Assembly (NCBI GenBank): GCA_002021875.1
Contig: CP018627.1
Coordinates: 8,370,001-8,434,000 of the forward strand
From: Streptomyces hygroscopicus
Lineage (GTDB): Bacteria; Actinomycetota; Actinomycetes; Streptomycetales; Streptomycetaceae
Length of the DNA: 64,000 bases
Direction: 5' to 3'
Shown: positions 63,070 through 64,000 of the stretch, in pieces
Layout of the letters: every line of letters starts with the position of its first letter
Numbering within the stretch: the stretch's first letter is position 1
Notes under the pieces: model-generated
Told to the model about the DNA's origin: nothing
The model's input: the letters and a program-made list of their open reading frames with translations, nothing else
Database searches by the model: none
Program-made: the position numbers and the translations under genes

Positions 63070-63623
63070 GTCCGTGACGGTACCTCGCAGGCGTCCGAGA
63101 AGCCCTGGCTGGTCAGGCCGAAGGCGCTGTTGATGCGCGAGCGGTAGTTCTCCAGGGCGACCATGGCGGTGAGTTCGACGAAGGCGGCTTCGCCCAGCCG
63201 CTCGATCAGGGTGGCCGCGAGCTCGTCGGTGACGCGGGGTTCGGTTTCGGTCATCGCTTCGGCGTAGTCCAGGACGAGCAGTTCCAGCTCAGTGAAGGCG
63301 TCCTGGTGGTCGCGCCACCGCGGGACCTTGGAGATCTTGTCCATCGGGAGGCCGAGGGCGTCGGCCTCCCAGTGGCCGAAGTCCATGCACCACGAGCAGT
63401 TGATCCTGGCCGCCGCGGCCATGACCGCGAGGTGCTTGAGGCCCCGGTCGAGGCGGTCCCACTTGGCGGCACCGCGCTCCTGCCGGACGTAGGTGAGCAG
63501 CACCCGCCCGTTGTGGCCGATGGCCAGGCCGGGGTCGAGCACCTTGCCGTAGGTGCGCCGGGAGTACCAGGCGCCTATGCGGTTGAGCAGCGTGCTGGGC
63601 GGAGTGAGCGAGATACGGGCCAT
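63066..63623 (-). CDS. Carboxymuconolactone decarboxylase-family protein (AhpD-like, CxxC)
   Basis: A 185-residue protein from ATG 63623 (MARISLTPPSTLLNR), preceded by GGAGAAACC. It contains the redox CxxC in ARINCSWCMDFGHWEA, typical of CMD/AhpD proteins, and continues LGLPMDKISKVPRWRD and TAMVALENYRSRINS. Such proteins are the main genomic partners of ECF41 sigma factors; a peroxide-related or gamma-carboxymuconolactone-like role is possible. The ATG five codons upstream (63638) is another start. It is translationally coupled to the sigma gene. Confidence 0.92.
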   Translation of the reverse strand: MARISLTPPSTLLNRIGAWYSRRTYGKVLDPGLAIGHNGRVLLTYVRQERGAAKWDRLDRGLKHLAVMAAAARINCSWCMDFGHWEADALGLPMDKISKVPRWRDHQDAFTELELLVLDYAEAMTETEPRVTDELAATLIERLGEAAFVELTAMVALENYRSRINSAFGLTSQGFSDACEVPSRT

Positions 63624-63676
63624 GGCGGGTTTCTCCATCGTGTCGCGGCTGGGGTCGTAAGACCTTCCGCAGGTGC

Positions 63677-63703
63677 GACAGAGCAGGCCGCCGGAGTGTG
63701 ACA
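63677..63703 (-). promoter_or_regulatory. ECF41-type promoter of the decarboxylase-sigma operon
   Basis: On the minus strand TGTCACA (63703-63697), 16 bases, then TGTC (63680-63677). The published ECF41 promoter is TGTCACA-N16-CGTC, so only the first base of the -10 differs. It sits 54 bases before ATG 63623, on the correct strand, implying autoregulation. Confidence 0.75.
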
Positions 63704-63752
63704 TCCGGCGGGCACTCATCCGAAGCGGCCCGACCCGGCCGGAGCCGCCCCC

Positions 63753-64000
<248 letters not shown>

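Overview
The window is about 72-75% G+C by eye, with strong third-position GC bias, many GTG starts, two rare TTA leucine codons and DUF397/XRE (WhiJ/BldB-type) modules. This points to Streptomyces. The core gene order (glgB-pep2-treS-glgE, glgP, M4 protease, ABC pair, glgX, enoyl-CoA hydratase, EF-hand protein, serine dehydratase) matches, from memory, the SCO5440-SCO5469 neighbourhood of S. coelicolor. The species cannot be decided from this sequence.

Layout. 1-6.6 kb (minus): the GlgE pathway of alpha-glucan metabolism, with glgB running off the left edge. 6.9-11.9 kb: a secreted subtilase, an HTH regulator and two pectin-degrading lyases (PL3, PL11). 12.0-14.6 kb: glgP. 14.7-19.3 kb: an accessory patch of small regulatory genes, including a 5'-truncated XRE gene, DUF397 and DUF6879 proteins, a 37-residue TTA-containing peptide and a zinc-ribbon-like protein. 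19.4-22 kb: a membrane protein and a membrane-anchored PstS-like protein. 22-28.2 kb: three tandem secreted M4 metalloproteases, the third carrying a P-domain. 28.5-30.7 kb: DinB, peptidase E and an IclR regulator. 31-35.6 kb: a DUF1177-OPT-AroM-racemase operon with tandem repeats in every spacer. 35.9-39.6 kb: a heterodimeric ABC exporter. 39.7-42 kb: glgX. 42.3-47.8 kb: L,D-transpeptidase lipoprotein, enoyl-CoA hydratase, anti-sigma-like ATPase, Tat-exported amidase, EF-hand protein and GH25 lysozyme. About 48.1 kb: a tRNA-like element whose halves are in inverted order. 48.5-53.4 kb: a conserved unknown, two multi-span membrane proteins and a lipid kinase. 53.8-62.1 kb: two divergent polymorphic toxin-immunity units. 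62.2-63.7 kb: an ECF41 sigma factor with its carboxymuconolactone decarboxylase-type partner. 63.75 kb to the edge: L-serine dehydratase.

How parts fit. GlgP and GlgX break storage glucan down, while TreS, Pep2, GlgE and GlgB interconvert trehalose and maltose-1-phosphate and build branched glucan. The lyases and proteases are saprophytic exoenzymes. The DUF1177/OPT/AroM/racemase/PepE set looks like a peptide or amino-acid-derivative uptake and racemisation island under IclR control. Several genes (L,D-transpeptidase, amidase, GH25) act on the cell wall.

Most unusual. (i) Two divergent toxin genes share the same roughly 560-residue PrsW-like intramembrane-protease module, with identical motif positions (E81, E82, K85, E122, H221, N225). 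One continues into RHS repeats and a toxin tail; the other goes straight to a short toxin tail. Each is followed by an immunity-like gene. (ii) A tRNA 3' half lies directly upstream of a 5' half that complements it, a circularly permuted order. (iii) Stop-codon-anchored tandem repeats fill the spacers of the DUF1177 operon. (iv) A near-consensus ECF41 promoter precedes the ECF41 operon.
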